From Hoplostethus atlanticus (Eukaryota; Chordata; Actinopteri; Trachichthyiformes; Trachichthyidae): 64,000 nucleotides of DNA. Under the pieces are notes generated by a model that saw only the letters and a program-made list of their open reading frames with translations, was not told the DNA's origin and did not search any database. Within the stretch, counting starts at the first letter, position 1. Each line of letters opens with the position of its first letter. Location of the stretch: the NCBI GenBank assembly GCA_034670405.1, contig JAXDDX010000004.1, forward strand, positions 6,423,001-6,487,000. The letters are read 5' to 3'. Positions 12,036 to 23,404 of this stretch are shown here, piece after piece. Position numbers and translations under genes: made by a program.

Positions 12036-12600
12036 AGGTCACTCATTAATACTCCTGAGCATTGATGCTGACCCTATGACCCTGAGCTTGAAAGCTAGGG
12101 CTCTCCCCATATTGAACACCCAAGCCCTTGTCCCAGCATTCTCACCCGGGTCCTGAGTGCTGGGGCCTGGTCCCCCCCCCAAGGTCAAGGACTGGCTGAC
12201 ATCGGGGGCCACCAAAACAATAGGAGGCCCCTTCCTCTCCGCATCCCCACGGACGCCCCCTGGCTTGTCGCTCTTTGGATTGATTGGCTATGCAGCAACA
12301 TCTCCAAGTCAATCAATTTCATTCATTCAATGCGGATGGACCGGCCATGAGAACGTTATCCATACATTTTAATTTCTCGCGGAAAACAGAAAATGAAAAA
12401 AAAAACGGAATGGTTTTGTCAATCTCAGTTCAGGTGCGAACCAGTAATTGGATTTTTCTTTTTTACTTCTTGCTGAATATTGTATTAACTAAATTAATAA
12501 CTACATCTCCACTTTCTGACATTTGGAAACTACACCATACTGTTCACCAGGCTGTTTCATTTCTGTTTCAATGTGATGTATTTATTTATTTATTTATTTG

Positions 12601-13171
12601 TACACGACTGCGAGGAAGGTACATGACTGCGAGGAAGGTACATGACTGGAGGAAGGTACATGACTGCGAGGAAGGTACATGACTGCGAGGAAGGTATATG
12701 ACTCTGAGGAAGGTACATGACTCTGAGGAAGGTACATAACTGCGAGGAAGGTACATGACTGCGAGGAAGGTACATGACTGCGAGGAAGGTAGATGACTGC
12801 GAGGAAGGTGCATGACTGCGAGGAAGGTACATAACTGTGAGGAAGGTGCATGACTGCGAGGAAGGTACATGACTGCGAGGAAGGTACATGACTGTGAGGA
12901 AGGTACATGACTGCGAGGAAGGTACATGACTGCGAGGAAGGTACATGAGTGGAGGAAGGTACATGACTGTGAGGAAGGTACATGACTGCGAGGAAGGTAT
13001 ATGACTGTGAGGAAGGTACATGACTGGAGGAAGGTACATGACTGTGACTGGAGGAAGGTATATGACTGTGAGGAAGGTGCATGACTGCGAGGAAGGTGCA
13101 TGACTGTGAGGAAGGTACATGACTGGAGGAAGGTACATGACTGTGAGGAAGGTACATGACTGTGAGGAAGG
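12601..13171. repeat. 19-bp minisatellite, about 30 copies
   Basis: The unit is tacatgactgcgaggaagg, repeated head to tail with little else between copies. Variants change gcgagg to gtgagg or ctgagg, gta to gtg, gag or tat, or delete one base (gactggagg, an 18-bp unit). One 24-bp unit carries a duplicated gactgt near 13040. It is preceded by (ATTT)n at 12579-12599. Because 19 is not a multiple of three, each minus-strand frame cycles through all three phases of the unit. None of those phases contains a stop, so long frames of 182-228 codons appear on that strand. They are best read as a by-product of the repeat. The array is expected to vary in length between individuals. Confidence 0.95.
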
Positions 13172-14600
13172 TGCAAAGCTGATGACAGATCACCTCACTC
13201 TCCGTACTCTCATCCTCAGTAATGTGAGAGGCAATGAAATTACTATCAATAGATAAAACTACTTGGCTCCTAACACACAATATAGGAAGCTTGATTCGCT
13301 CCCCAAATCAGGACTGTGGTGTTAAAAATCCCCTCACAATAAGCTCCTTCATTTTCTGCTCACTCTGCACTTTGGGCTTCTTCCTCATCTCCCAGCTCTG
13401 GAGTTTCAACAAGGCCTTGATGTATCATATATCTCTCTGTTTTTCCTGCGTGGCTGTTTTTGAGCCCGGGGTCAGGGGGTGAAATAAAGCAGACCCCCAT
13501 TTTGAAGCTGACAGGGTCTCCAAAGCCTGAACCCGAGGGCAGTCCCCCCCCCCGAGCCCCGGCCTGACAGAGGCCGCGTCCGACAAAGGTGCAGTTTGTT
13601 ACGAGCTTCTGAGGAAAAAAAAAAAGAAACACAACAGGGAGGGTTATTTGGTGTTCCTTTGACCTCTTAAGCCCTCTGAGATGAAAAGGCTTTCAATTTT
13701 TACCAGACGAGGAAGACCACTTCAGCACAGAACACTAGTACGGGCTTCAAAGCTCAGCAGAAATTTTAATCAGAGACAAATTACTGTATATTGTGAGGTG
13801 TAGTGTGCTCCATTGGCTCAGTCTGAAGGGGCAAAGGGGCAAAAATAGTGCAGTAATACACGGATGAGAAACGGCATAGTACCCTTGAAGACACTGACTG
13901 AAGCTGCTGTGGTCACTGTTCTTTTAAATCATGAAAATCTAATGGGCTTGCATGTATCTGCCATCTTAAATCATGCAGGCTAAAGGCAAATGTCAATACC
14001 ACAATGTTGCTTAAAACAGCATTCTGCCTCATAAAAACATATCTATCATTTACAACGCAGCGGTAAGAGAAAAAGCCCATGAGCGTACCGTGCCTTATGC
14101 CATTTACTAAACATTTTATCAAATTTTACAAAGCCTGCTTAATATTTAAAGCCTCGGTCATGCAGCCTAATGGTCCAGGGCATGGATAAGCTATTCAGGG
14201 GTCAATTGTTTTATTAAGATTAATGAGGGGGAGCAAGAGGGTACGTCATATCTGTACTGCTTCCCCTCTCTCTCTGAGTACCAGTGAGGCATATTAAAAG
14301 GAATGAGTAAGGTTTGCCACTTAGCTTATCTATGTAAGTGGCTTATGGATGTATTTTTCCAGGACACTCAAGGTACATTTTTTCATCAATTCATTTTTCA
14401 TCAACTGATGAACTTACTTCCTCCACAGAATAGATCAAAAACAGTTCAATTCTTCACCACAACACAAGAACATTCCTACGTGTTAGTCTGATATAGAGGC
14501 CACTAGTAAGATGGCTTTGCTATTATAACAGTTATATTTTGCAGCCTCCTATAAAATTGTATTCTGCATATCTGTGCACGTTATGTCCAAATGGTGTTGT
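13172..14600. other. Unique noncoding DNA
   Basis: No protein-like frame, RNA gene or mobile element was recognised. There is an 11-base C run at about 13543-13553 and an A run at 13613-13625. The rest is mixed-composition sequence without clear motif clusters. Confidence 0.5.
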
Positions 14601-14842
14601 TGCACCCAGGGCATGAAATTAAGCTCGCCCAGTCGCTCGAGACAAGTGATTTTGGGAGTGGGTGAGGCCAGAAAGGGGGCCATTAGCCCACTTGGCGAGT
14701 GAGATTGGCCGGCAGATTCTCAATCCCATGCATGAATGTACACCAGTGGTCCTCCAATCCCGTCCTGGGGGTCCAGAGTGCTGCTGGTTTTCTATCCTAC
14801 CAGATAGTTCATTGCATTCACCTGATGTCCCAGATCTAAAAT
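14600..14842. mobile_element. Decayed teleost interspersed repeat mosaic
   Basis: The part from about 14740 (accagtggtcctccaatccc) through gtcctgggggtcc, gctgctggttttc and cacctgatg has the pattern of a short nonautonomous repeat scattered through many fish genomes. The preceding segment, beginning gggcatgaaattaagctcgc, also looks like a transposon-derived fragment. No terminal repeats could be paired, so class and edges are uncertain. The recognition rests on remembered sequence patterns and has not been checked by a search. Confidence 0.42.
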
Positions 14843-14843
14843 G

Positions 14844-15202
14844 AGTGGGGTCCAAAAGTCTAGGGTCCACTACCTTTTGTCTCATCATTTATCAAAAACT
14901 TTATCAAATATGATACATAATAAAATAACAGTATAGTAATACTTAAATGTATTAATATTAAATATTTTTCAACAGAAGTTAAAAAAAAAGGTAAGGCACT
15001 AGCAGTAGTGATGCATAGAGGACCATATTCATTTAGTCAATATGTGATATTAGTGGTGAATAGACCAAAACAATTCACACTGTGTATTAGAATGAATGAA
15101 ATATACAATACAATACAATTTGAGAAAACCTTACCAAATAAATGAATAAATAAATAATGTCTTCTTGATAATATCAAGTGAGTAAAAACCTTTTGGACTG
15201 TA
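14844..15202. mobile_element. Probable Tc1-type MITE with decayed inverted ends
   Basis: The left end (agtggggtccaaaagtct, 14844-14861) resembles the terminal repeat of a common fish Tc1 group. The right end (accttttggactgta, 15188-15202) carries the inverse word CTTTTGGAC, and a TA dinucleotide lies at its outer edge, as expected for TA-targeting elements. The 330 bp between them is AT-rich with no transposase-like frame. This suggests an internally deleted, nonautonomous copy. The two ends match only over about nine bases, so decay is strong. Confidence 0.45.
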
Positions 15203-16945
15203 TGTAATTTTAGTATGATCTAATATTACATTATCTATACTGGGCTGGTAGCAAGGTGGGCCTGGCTGTACCTCTGCAGAAGGCCCCTTCTCTGCTGGAC
15301 ACTTTTTCAGTCACCACATGTTAAAGACATTTACTTTTTCTCTCTTCCTCAGAACACATAGTGAAAAGCAAGATCTCTTTTCCTGATTAATTCCCGACCA
15401 CTGGACTATTGTTACACCATGACACGTTTATTTGGATTTGTGTGTATCTGTCTCTCTAATCAGATAGAAGATTTTTTAACACCATAGAAACAATTCCTAC
15501 ACTGAAAATAAAGCCCTGAATGAAGGTGGTGCTGATCACGACAGCCATCTTTAATCTGCCAGCAGCTCAAGCTGCAATGGGTCTGATGTACTGGTACTGG
15601 TCTTTTGTCAAGTCTGTTCTTCAGACTGAGGAGCAGATGGAACTGGGGAGTGGGCGGTGACTACTGAGAGCTAGTAGGCGGTCATCTCCACAGACATTTA
15701 CACTCCGTCAGCCATACCCCCCAAACCATGCTGATGTCATTGCTGTAATTGCTCTGACACTTCTAAGCTGGCACTAATCCTGTTTGGACAGTGACTTGAA
15801 CAGGATGGAAAGAGGGGAGACAGTGGTTACTTCCACCAGTACTTCTGTCCCTACTGGCCAGGACAACATCTGTGTGTTGTGCTGTGGTGTAACAGAGCGG
15901 GGCCTTTTTCCTCAGAAGGTGTTAAGAGCAATTTCAAACAGACCCATCTAAAACACTCACTTATGTCCCTGTCGTGAAAATCCTCCTAAAAATGTTACAA
16001 GTCCTTCTTAAGCCCACAAGAAGGAAAAAAGGGATGTTTTTTAATGTGTGGTGTTTCTTGTGCACACTGATATAATGTGATGTGACGTTGAATGTGTTTT
16101 CGGATGAAGTAAAATGACAGGACTTGTGAGAACAGTCTTAATGTGTCTGCTTAGACGTGTAGAGATTGTGCCAGGGCGGTAGTAAGTTGCTGAGGGGGTA
16201 TTTCCATGCTGATTCATGGCAGTCAAGAATATACATTATAAACAATAATATTAGTAGTTCATTGATTTTTAAGCCAAACAAAGAGAGGAACCCGATTATT
16301 GCCACACATGCTGCCGAGATAGGTTTGGGCTACAGCCTGGATCACAGGGTTGGAAAACAAAGATGTCACATGACAGCAGGTCCACAGGGGTCATTTCATT
16401 TCCACTGGACTGCCTTTTTTTCTTTCCTCCAGGCAGAGCATGATGTGAACAATGTCTTAGAGGGCCATCTTCAACCACCATCTTCACAACAAGCATGCCT
16501 TTCATGTGTCTCTCTCTCTCTCCCCGCCTCAGTCCTTCCTTCCTCCCCAACACGCCTGCATGCACCCTGACACGTTGACAAGCTGGGAGAGAGTCAATGC
16601 TGTGGTTGACCTGGGAGGCCAGGCCAGAGAGGTTTGGTTGACAAAGTGAGAGGTATAGACAACAAAGAGCGGTGAACTAAAATGCCCCGAGCCAACCTTT
16701 AGCCCTCCTCAACATCTGCAAGCCCTTGGGTTTGGAAGACAGGGATGGTGGAAATGGACATAAACTCGACCCTCAGCTGTCCAGACCACGACTACCTTCA
16801 CAGCAGAACTGGTCTTTAGGCTACATTGTAGGTTAAGGCTATTGTCATATAACATATAAATATATAGCAAAATTATATGGAACATTTTAAAAAAGGTCCA
16901 ACAAAAATGACATCCTCATACTTCTAAAGAAAGACTAGCAATGAA
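15203..16945. other. Unique noncoding DNA between two transposon relics
   Basis: No gene recognised. The 134-codon frame near 16166-16570 has no protein-like features I know and ends in a serine- and leucine-rich stretch over a CT-rich tract (16507-16525). The remainder is unremarkable unique sequence. Confidence 0.5.
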
Positions 16946-16947
16946 TG

Positions 16948-17700
16948 TACAGTTGTGAGAAAACGTTTGTGAACCCTTTTGAATGACCTGCATTCCTGTA
17001 AATGGCTTCTAACATACGGTCTGATCTTCATCTAAGCCATAAAAATAGATAAACACAATGTGATTTAACAAATAACATGCAAAAAATATACTTTTACATG
17101 TCTTTATTGAACATATTGTTCAAACATTAACAGCTTGGATTGGAAAAAGTATGTGAACCATGAGATTTAGAAACTGGTGGAGCCTCCTGTAGCAGCAACA
17201 ACCTCAACCAAACGTTTCCTGTAGTTGCTGATCAGACCTGCACAACGGTTAGGATGTATTCTGGACAATCCCTCCTTAGAGAACTGTTTCAGTTCATTGA
17301 TATTTTTGGGAACGGCTTGCTTCAGGTCACAACACAACATTTCAATAGGTTTAAGGTCAAGAATTTTTTCCTCTGTTCTGTTGTAGATTTGCTTTTGTAT
17401 TTGGGGTCATTGTCATACTGCATGACCCAACCTCTGTTAAGACTCAGATCATGGACCGATATTCTCCTGTAGCATTTACTAAAACAATTTGGATTTCATT
17501 GTTCCCTCAATGATTGCAAGCCGTCCAGGCCCTGAGGCCTGATGCTCCCCCACCATGCTTCACAGCTGTGATGAGGTTTTGCTGTTGCTATGCAGTGTCT
17601 TTTCTCCCCCAAACATAGCGTTGGGCCCTTTTTGTCTCATCTGTCCACAGAACATTGGCCCCAATGCTCACCTGAAGCCAAAATCATGTTTGGGGTCCAG
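16948..17700 (-). mobile_element. Tc1/mariner DNA transposon relic
   Basis: The low-coordinate end is a TA followed by a terminal-repeat-like cagttgtgagaaaacgtttg (16950-16969). A transposase-like region runs on the minus strand. I see no matching repeat at the far side, so the copy is probably truncated there. It may extend to about 17875, because the sequence between is similarly AT-rich. A poly-A-like TTTATTGAA word near 17103 fits a 3' untranslated segment. The element would be immobile. The transposase remnant is described separately. Confidence 0.82.
17167..17655 (-). pseudogene. Tc1-type transposase remnant
   Basis: The enzyme would cut and paste the transposon at TA sites using a DDE triad. 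Reading the minus strand, VLWTDETK with the first Asp lies at about 17630-17655. KHGGGA follows near 17550. QYDNDPK with the second Asp lies at 17400-17425, and LKPIEMLC with the Glu at about 17335-17350. From that Glu the frame stays open for some 58 codons to a stop at 17167-17169, ending RLVEVVAATGGSTSF. The first Asp, second Asp and Glu lie in three different frames, so at least two frameshifts have occurred. The second Asp to Glu distance is about 22-24 codons rather than the usual 34, which points to a small deletion. The N-terminal DNA-binding half is missing or unrecognisable, so the gene is clearly dead. Confidence 0.82.
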
Positions 17701-17879
17701 TTCCACATACACAGATTAAGCCTGGTCCTTGTTTCAAGCTTTTTCAAGATATTTAGTTTCATTCTAGGACTATAAAGTATAATCCATGTCTGTCTGTCTT
17801 CATTTAAGTTTTTGTTGGCTTCAGAAACATTACTGAGTAAAACAATAAACATGGCTCAGGATACATAAATGATCAATAT

Positions 17880-19600
17880 TGCTAATTGCTAAAAAAAAAA
17901 AAAGCATAATTGTCATGATTATGTTGTCTCTCTAATGAGTCCACCTGTTGGCAACATGCAGAAAACAATTTTCCACCTGAAGAAACATTCTAGTCTATGT
18001 AAACTCTCATGAAATGTAAAACCTGTGGAAGGTTTGTCACGCTCTGGCAGCTGCAACCTCCAATTATACAACATCCGGCGATAACATGAATATGAATGTC
18101 AAAATAGCGCTTTCCCTCCAAGGGAGCAGGTTGTTTTTTTTATTCTCCAAAAGAAAAGTTGTACATGTATAAAAACCAAGCACATCCGGTTCCATTACTA
18201 TGAATTTATGGAAACGTGAGACTGAACCTCGAAGTGAGAGATTGAAACTGATGTTGCATTTTTTAGATATGCTTGGGGGACTGCTGGAATATATAAAGCC
18301 GTGAAGTTTGATACTTGGTCTATAAAGTATGTGGAGGAAAATAAAATATACTATAGGCCTACTGTAACCCCACTGGTTACTTCAAAGGCATGTCCTGAAA
18401 TGCAGGAGGACAGTTATTGATCCAAACCCTCAATGAATCCGGTATTGATAACTGGACACTTCAGAATGCACTTTTATGTCTCATCACTTTGAAGCTCTCC
18501 CACCTTTCCAAGGGGGTGTTATTTTATGTGAGCGCCTCTTTAATGTTTGAAACCCACACTCCTTGGTTTCGACAGCGTTTGCACAGCATCTTTCCACTCA
18601 CACACACACACAGGAGGCCCATTGGGCGCCCTCATTCTCAGTGTAAGCATGAATGAATGGTGGGTGCGACAGAGGGCAGCTCCTCTGTCCTTTCTTTCAT
18701 TTCAGATAAAGTTGAACAGGTTCCATGGCGGGATCAGGTCAGGTGTAGCGATAGGAGAGCCCTGGCCTTTCTGTCTCCTCCCTTTATCGTCCTGCACTCC
18801 CTGCCAAACCATCACTCTCAGTACCCTGCAGGGGCCCTCCTAACCCTCAACATCTGTCCCTCTTTACCACTCTGAAAGGGAGCTGGCTAGTATGAAGGGC
18901 ACACTGCAGCATTTTTAACAGGATTCAGAAACTGCTTCCAGACATCTCAAAGTGCTGTCATCCGTAATTTTGTGCATTTACTCATTCAATTTATTTGTCT
19001 GCAATTTACTCCAACTAATCACAGGTGTGTTTGCGCTTTCTCTGTGAGAATACTCGTATGTGCGGTTGCTCAGAAGTAAACCCGGGTCTGACAGAAATAT
19101 TTTTAATTCCAATAGCTGGAATCAGTGCAGCTATTGTAGTTCAGTCCTGTTCAGACCGTCCCCATGAAGCACTCAGACATACTTAAACACTCTATAAACA
19201 CTCAGTGTATTTGAAAATATTTGAAATATGTTTGCTCTTTCAACAAAAAAATAATAACCTTTTGGCTGCCACAGCTCGATGGCTCTTTCATAACACAAGA
19301 AGTTGCTGGTCAATCTAAATTACCCACGTGTGCTATGCCCAGCGGAGTACATCAACCATAAAGAAACATAAAGGGAAACAACTACGGTCGACACGGAACA
19401 TTATGGTGCCACGTAACAGATCATAAACTCATGTAAGTCAAAAACAGGATGCTATATATTTTTTGAAGGAGGTTTGGGGGCAGCGAGAACATTATAATTG
19501 CATGCCAGTTTTCCCTTTGGGAGAAAATACCATTCCCCATATGTGGCAGTGATAAAGTATAGGGTTCTCCTGTCTGGCAAGAAAGGTATATCTGCCCTCT
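17880..19600. other. Unique noncoding DNA
   Basis: Nothing coding was recognised. A perfect CATAAT/ATTATG dyad with a seven-base spacer lies at 17905-17923 and could bind homeodomain dimers. The 18040-18330 part has mixed composition without repeats. A short CA array lies at about 18598-18612. Confidence 0.45.
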
Positions 19601-19616
19601 AACTAGACAAGGGGGA

Positions 19617-19718
19617 GCAGTAGAAAGAGAGAGAAAGGGAGAGATGAAGGGAGAGAGGCAGGAAGACAGAAAAGAGAGATGGACAGAGACAGACAAAGAG
19701 AAAAAAGAGACAGACAGG

Positions 19719-19752
<34 letters not shown>

Positions 19753-19753
19753 C
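19617..19753. repeat. Purine-rich (GA)n tract
   Basis: Almost all A/G on the plus strand for 137 bases, ending in a pure GA array at 19727-19752. Frames on the minus strand read as Ser-Leu repeats and are artefacts. Confidence 0.9.
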
Positions 19754-21022
19754 TCCAAAACACTGTCTGTACAGTTAGCAGAGGTGGTGTGTTTGCATGA
19801 GGGACAGGCGGGAGCTCCATTTACATCGTAGCTGAAGAATAAAAAGCAGCTTTGGCTTGTCAGTTTTCTGACTAGCGTCATGAACCAGGAGTTGCCCATG
19901 GCTGCTCGTTCTACCTCGACGCAGTTCGATACCTGCCATCCTCGCCCCTTCTCTTAGCGAAAGAGTGGAATACACACCCTCACATACACATATACACACA
20001 CGGGGTCCCTCTGGTGTGTTTGTGTTTCTGTTTGTGAGCATTTGTTCCAAATCAGGCACCTGGCATGTTATGGGAGAGTGGGCTTCACCAACGAGGCCCC
20101 CTGGACTGTCACATGTCTGGATTCAGACCAATACCCATCACAGCAAACTGATCAAAAGCAAAGGGAGTGTGAACCCTGCACTTCACAGTCCAATATACAT
20201 CCCTGTTGCTTATTATATTCAAACACACACACACACACACAACCATGAATATCTGTCTGTTGATCGAACGTTCCTGAAAACTATTTTTTTTAAATGAAAT
20301 TCAGTGCAGGTTTAAAAGGGGCCCTCTCTACAGACTGGTGTAATGCCCCATGGTAGGTATAATCAGAGTAATTATTATAACACACAGGTGTTCACGCCGC
20401 ACGCCAGCGACAGTGGATGGATTAACCATAACTGAAAGGATAAAAAAAAAAAATGAAACTAATTCTCATCAAGTGTCATTACGGCTACTTTATCGACAGA
20501 GAGTAAGTGCACAAACAAATGGCATTTTTTTGTCATCTGGTGCTTAACATGGACATTTTATGCTCCGTCTGTTCATGTTGCTTTGCTTCCACTTTTCAAT
20601 TATGGTAATATAAATCTAGTAGAGTGAATTATAAAGGAAAGACATGTTTTTTTTAATGTTTCAGCAGAGAGAGTGAGAGAGGGAGAGAGTGGGAGAGAGA
20701 GAGAAAGAAAGTCGTGTTGCTTATTTTGATGCACTGCCGCCGTGCAGTACAGTGAAACACCATGAACAGATTAGATTAGTTCTCACATATGAAGATGTCT
20801 CTGTAATTGTAACTAAGAGAGCTGGCGCTTCAAAGTCAGCTCTCCCAGTCTCTCCACCAAAAGCTCCAAAAGTACCTAAAAACACAATTGTTTTGGAAAT
20901 GGATATATATATATATATATATTCTTTTTCTTACTTTTACTATTTACTTCAGATGAGAGCAGAGATGTGAAGAGACACACGATCACAGTAAAAGCTCCCC
21001 ATCTGCATCCTCCAAATCTCAT

Positions 21023-21025
<3 letters not shown>
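19754..21025. other. Noncoding DNA with short CA, GA and TA arrays
   Basis: Contains CA at 20223-20241, a GA-rich run at 20665-20711 and (TA)n at 20902-20922. The intervening sequence is unique with no recognised gene. Confidence 0.5.

Positions 21026-21071
<46 letters not shown>
21026..21071. repeat. (GA)n microsatellite
   Basis: A pure array of about 23 GA units. Confidence 0.95.
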
Positions 21072-21072
<1 letters not shown>

Positions 21073-21319
21073 AATTACCAAGAGCATAGTCTGAGGGATC
21101 AACTTCACTTCAAAGAGGCAGGGCCCCGCGTCCCGTGCTCCACACAGCCCCGAGTACCAGTGTTGTGAGAGTAGGTAAACATGAGCAGATCACAAGACTG
21201 TTAATAGCAGCCAGATCTGAAGAGGTCTCCACCTTGTGCCTCCATGCCTGCCTGTTACATTTTCAGACAAGCCCCTGCCTGGAAGGAACAGACACACTCA
21301 GCCCTCTCAGCTTCAGCAC

Positions 21320-21361
21320 TGGTGTGTGTGTGTGTGTGTGTGCATGTGTGTGTGTGTGTGC
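21320..21361. repeat. (GT)n microsatellite
   Basis: GT units with a single GCATGT interruption at about 21342. Confidence 0.94.
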
Positions 21362-21364
21362 GTT

Positions 21365-22870
21365 TTCTCGTGAGCTTTTTCATAGAAATTGGCGAGAGAA
21401 GAGGAAAAAGAAAAACATAAGCACACACAACTACATGCTGTTCCAACACACAAAAACCTTTGAAAACCCTCAAAGCACCAGAAACTAACAGCTGCCATGC
21501 AAACACGTAAAATGTGTGCGTGGTGATATTGCCAAAAAGGTAAAGTTTATGAACAGTACGTTTCCCCTAAAAGCTTTGAAAAAGTACCAGCTCTGTATGC
21601 AGCACAATGACAGGCAGGGCGTCGCTCCAACCTATCCATGTGGACATTGCTGTTAAAATTGTTAGTGTTCAGGTTGAGAACAACTGAACATCATCCTGTT
21701 TTCAGCCAATTCAGAGAGTGGATTTTCATTCATCTTTTTTTGACATAAAATGACATTCTGTGCCTAGCCCCCCATCCCCCCCCCCATCATTAGACCAAAC
21801 AAGGGCGATGTCTACTGTATGTGAAGTGCATTTAACGCCCCCTAATCTGTCATCACTGGATAAATACGATAAGGATAGCGGCGATTCCCTGGGAATTATC
21901 CCGGGCCCGACAGCTAAACAGGATTAAAACGGTCGGCATTATACAATTCAGACAGTGGATAGCAATGTTTTAAGGATGTGTGAGTGTTGACCCATTATAA
22001 AGAAACACAAGACCTGCTTGTGACACAGTTCAAGCTCATGCTCACGACCAATGACTGACATTTTCTTTATTTCACTGTGCAGTTTGTGCGGCAAGGTGGT
22101 CTAGCAGATAGCGGATGGAAACAAAAATGAGAATCAGGAAAGAATCGGTGTACCTGTGGAGCAGCAGGTCCTCTGCCCTGCCAATACTAACTCTCTTGCC
22201 ATTTTACAGTGTTTGAGGTAGATATGAACGCATTGCAGACAGCACTAACCTCTTCAAACCGAGTCATATAGGAAATCATCTAGAAAGACTGACATCTGTT
22301 GGCTGGGCATGGTAACTGCAGTTAATCAGATGTTAGTGGACCGGGCGGGGGAGACAGACAAGGGTGCTATTGCACTGAGGAATGAAACAGTTCACCACTC
22401 GGTGCCCTGGAAGAACAGAAAAACACTTAAAGAGACACGAGGGGGGAAAACTCCCGAGTCATGAACTGAGATGAAAAGATGCCTTCGGGCTAACCTCACA
22501 GCTGAAGCGGAATCACCCTGAGTGCTTTTAGTGTGTGCCTTCTCCTCGGATGTCATTTGTTAAGAGAGTAAACCCCTTCATGCTTGTGTGAAACTTAATT
22601 CCCCGGTCTGTCCTTGAGCAGTAAACTCTCACCCTATCCCCGGCAGCTGGGAGTGACCCCCTCAGTAAAAAAAAAAAGCAGTCCTCCTCCGCGACTCCTA
22701 CCACGCCAGATGTTCCTTTTCGGTCCGTGATTTATCGCACAGTTTAGATAAGGGTAAACAAATAGTCATCACAGTTATAACTGCAAACACTGCTTTTCCA
22801 CCAAGGCTTATCGCAGGTCACAGCATACAAAGTTATCCTGCGGTGTAAATGTGTGGGGGAGTGCAGAGTG
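21365..22870. other. Unique noncoding DNA
   Basis: No gene or mobile element was recognised. The 21780-21960 part (CG-containing words such as cgggcccgacagc) and 22230-22400 are repeat-free and could be regulatory, but I see no decisive motif cluster. Confidence 0.45.
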
Positions 22871-22871
22871 C

Positions 22872-22872
22872 A

Positions 22873-22935
<63 letters not shown>
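22872..22935. repeat. Compound (GT)n(GA)n microsatellite
   Basis: A GT array of about eight units passes directly into GA of about 24 units with one GC interruption (gagcgaga). Frames on both strands through it are artefacts. Confidence 0.94.
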
Positions 22936-22939
<4 letters not shown>

Positions 22940-23020
22940 GACAAAGTTGCAGCTTTTCCTCTGAGTCAACAAATCGGCCTCGACATAAACACGCCGAGAC
23001 TCCTTTCACCAGACAGAAGG

Positions 23021-23068
23021 ACACACACACACACACATGCACGCAGATACAAACACACACACACACAG
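23021..23068. repeat. (CA)n microsatellite, two blocks
   Basis: Two CA blocks (23021-23036 and 23052-23067) separated by tgcacgcagatacaa. Confidence 0.92.
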
Positions 23069-23159
23069 ACATATATAACCCTGAGCCCTGACCTGTAGGA
23101 ATGTGTGCTCTCTGTGGAGGACGATTAGCCGGCCAGCCTGTTAGCTCCTCCAACACAGA

Positions 23160-23400
23160 AACCTCATTGTGATAAAGCCCAGTCAATGTTTGCTGACACA
23201 CGTTATCTCCCGGCCCCCTCTCTCTCCCCGGGCCTCCGGTCGGATCGAGCTGCCACAGCTCTTTACAACGATTTAGGGAGCCATTTGTTTTTCAAGGAGC
23301 CTGTTTACACAATGGCCACCTACTACACAGGGGACAGAGGGAGAGGAACGGTAGACGGAGTCGTTTGAAATATAAATCGCAACTGTGCCGGCTGTTATCG
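23160..23400. promoter_or_regulatory. Candidate conserved noncoding element
   Basis: A repeat-free block richer in CG dinucleotides than its surroundings, including cggtcggatcgagc, taaatcgcaactgtgccgg and ttatcggaaac. A TTGTTTTTC FOX-like word and a TTTACAACGATTTAG segment lie inside. No splice-bounded reading frame was found. The call rests on texture only. Confidence 0.25.
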
Positions 23401-23404
23401 GAAA

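Larger units (their letters stand above)
3790..12578. other. Long repeat-poor noncoding stretch with regulatory-like blocks
   Basis: No coding gene was recognised across almost 9 kb, and the frames present are short and unlike known proteins. Repeats are sparse: a C-to-A homopolymer junction at 4222-4249, a 21-base A run at 7062-7082, a short CA array at 9427-9444 and a pyrimidine-rich block after 11430. Most of the rest is unique DNA of mixed composition. Five exact POU octamers fall between 4745 and 10414. Candidate regulatory blocks at 4030-4100, 4700-5110, 6840-7015 and 8080-8290 are listed separately. The parts at 5110-6840, 8300-9420 and 9450-11400 show nothing I can name. Confidence 0.5.

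Noticed and set aside
12601..13171. Possible CRISPR array
   Set aside because: Units are contiguous with no unique spacers, and the sequence is a vertebrate minisatellite.
12594..13280. 228-codon frame on the minus strand
   Set aside because: It lies almost wholly in the 19-bp minisatellite. All three frames are open only because the unit lacks stops in each phase, so it is not evidence of a gene.
22085..22180. SINE-like start (gtgcggcaaggtggtctagc)
   Set aside because: Only a vague likeness to a SINE head. No B box or tail could be placed.
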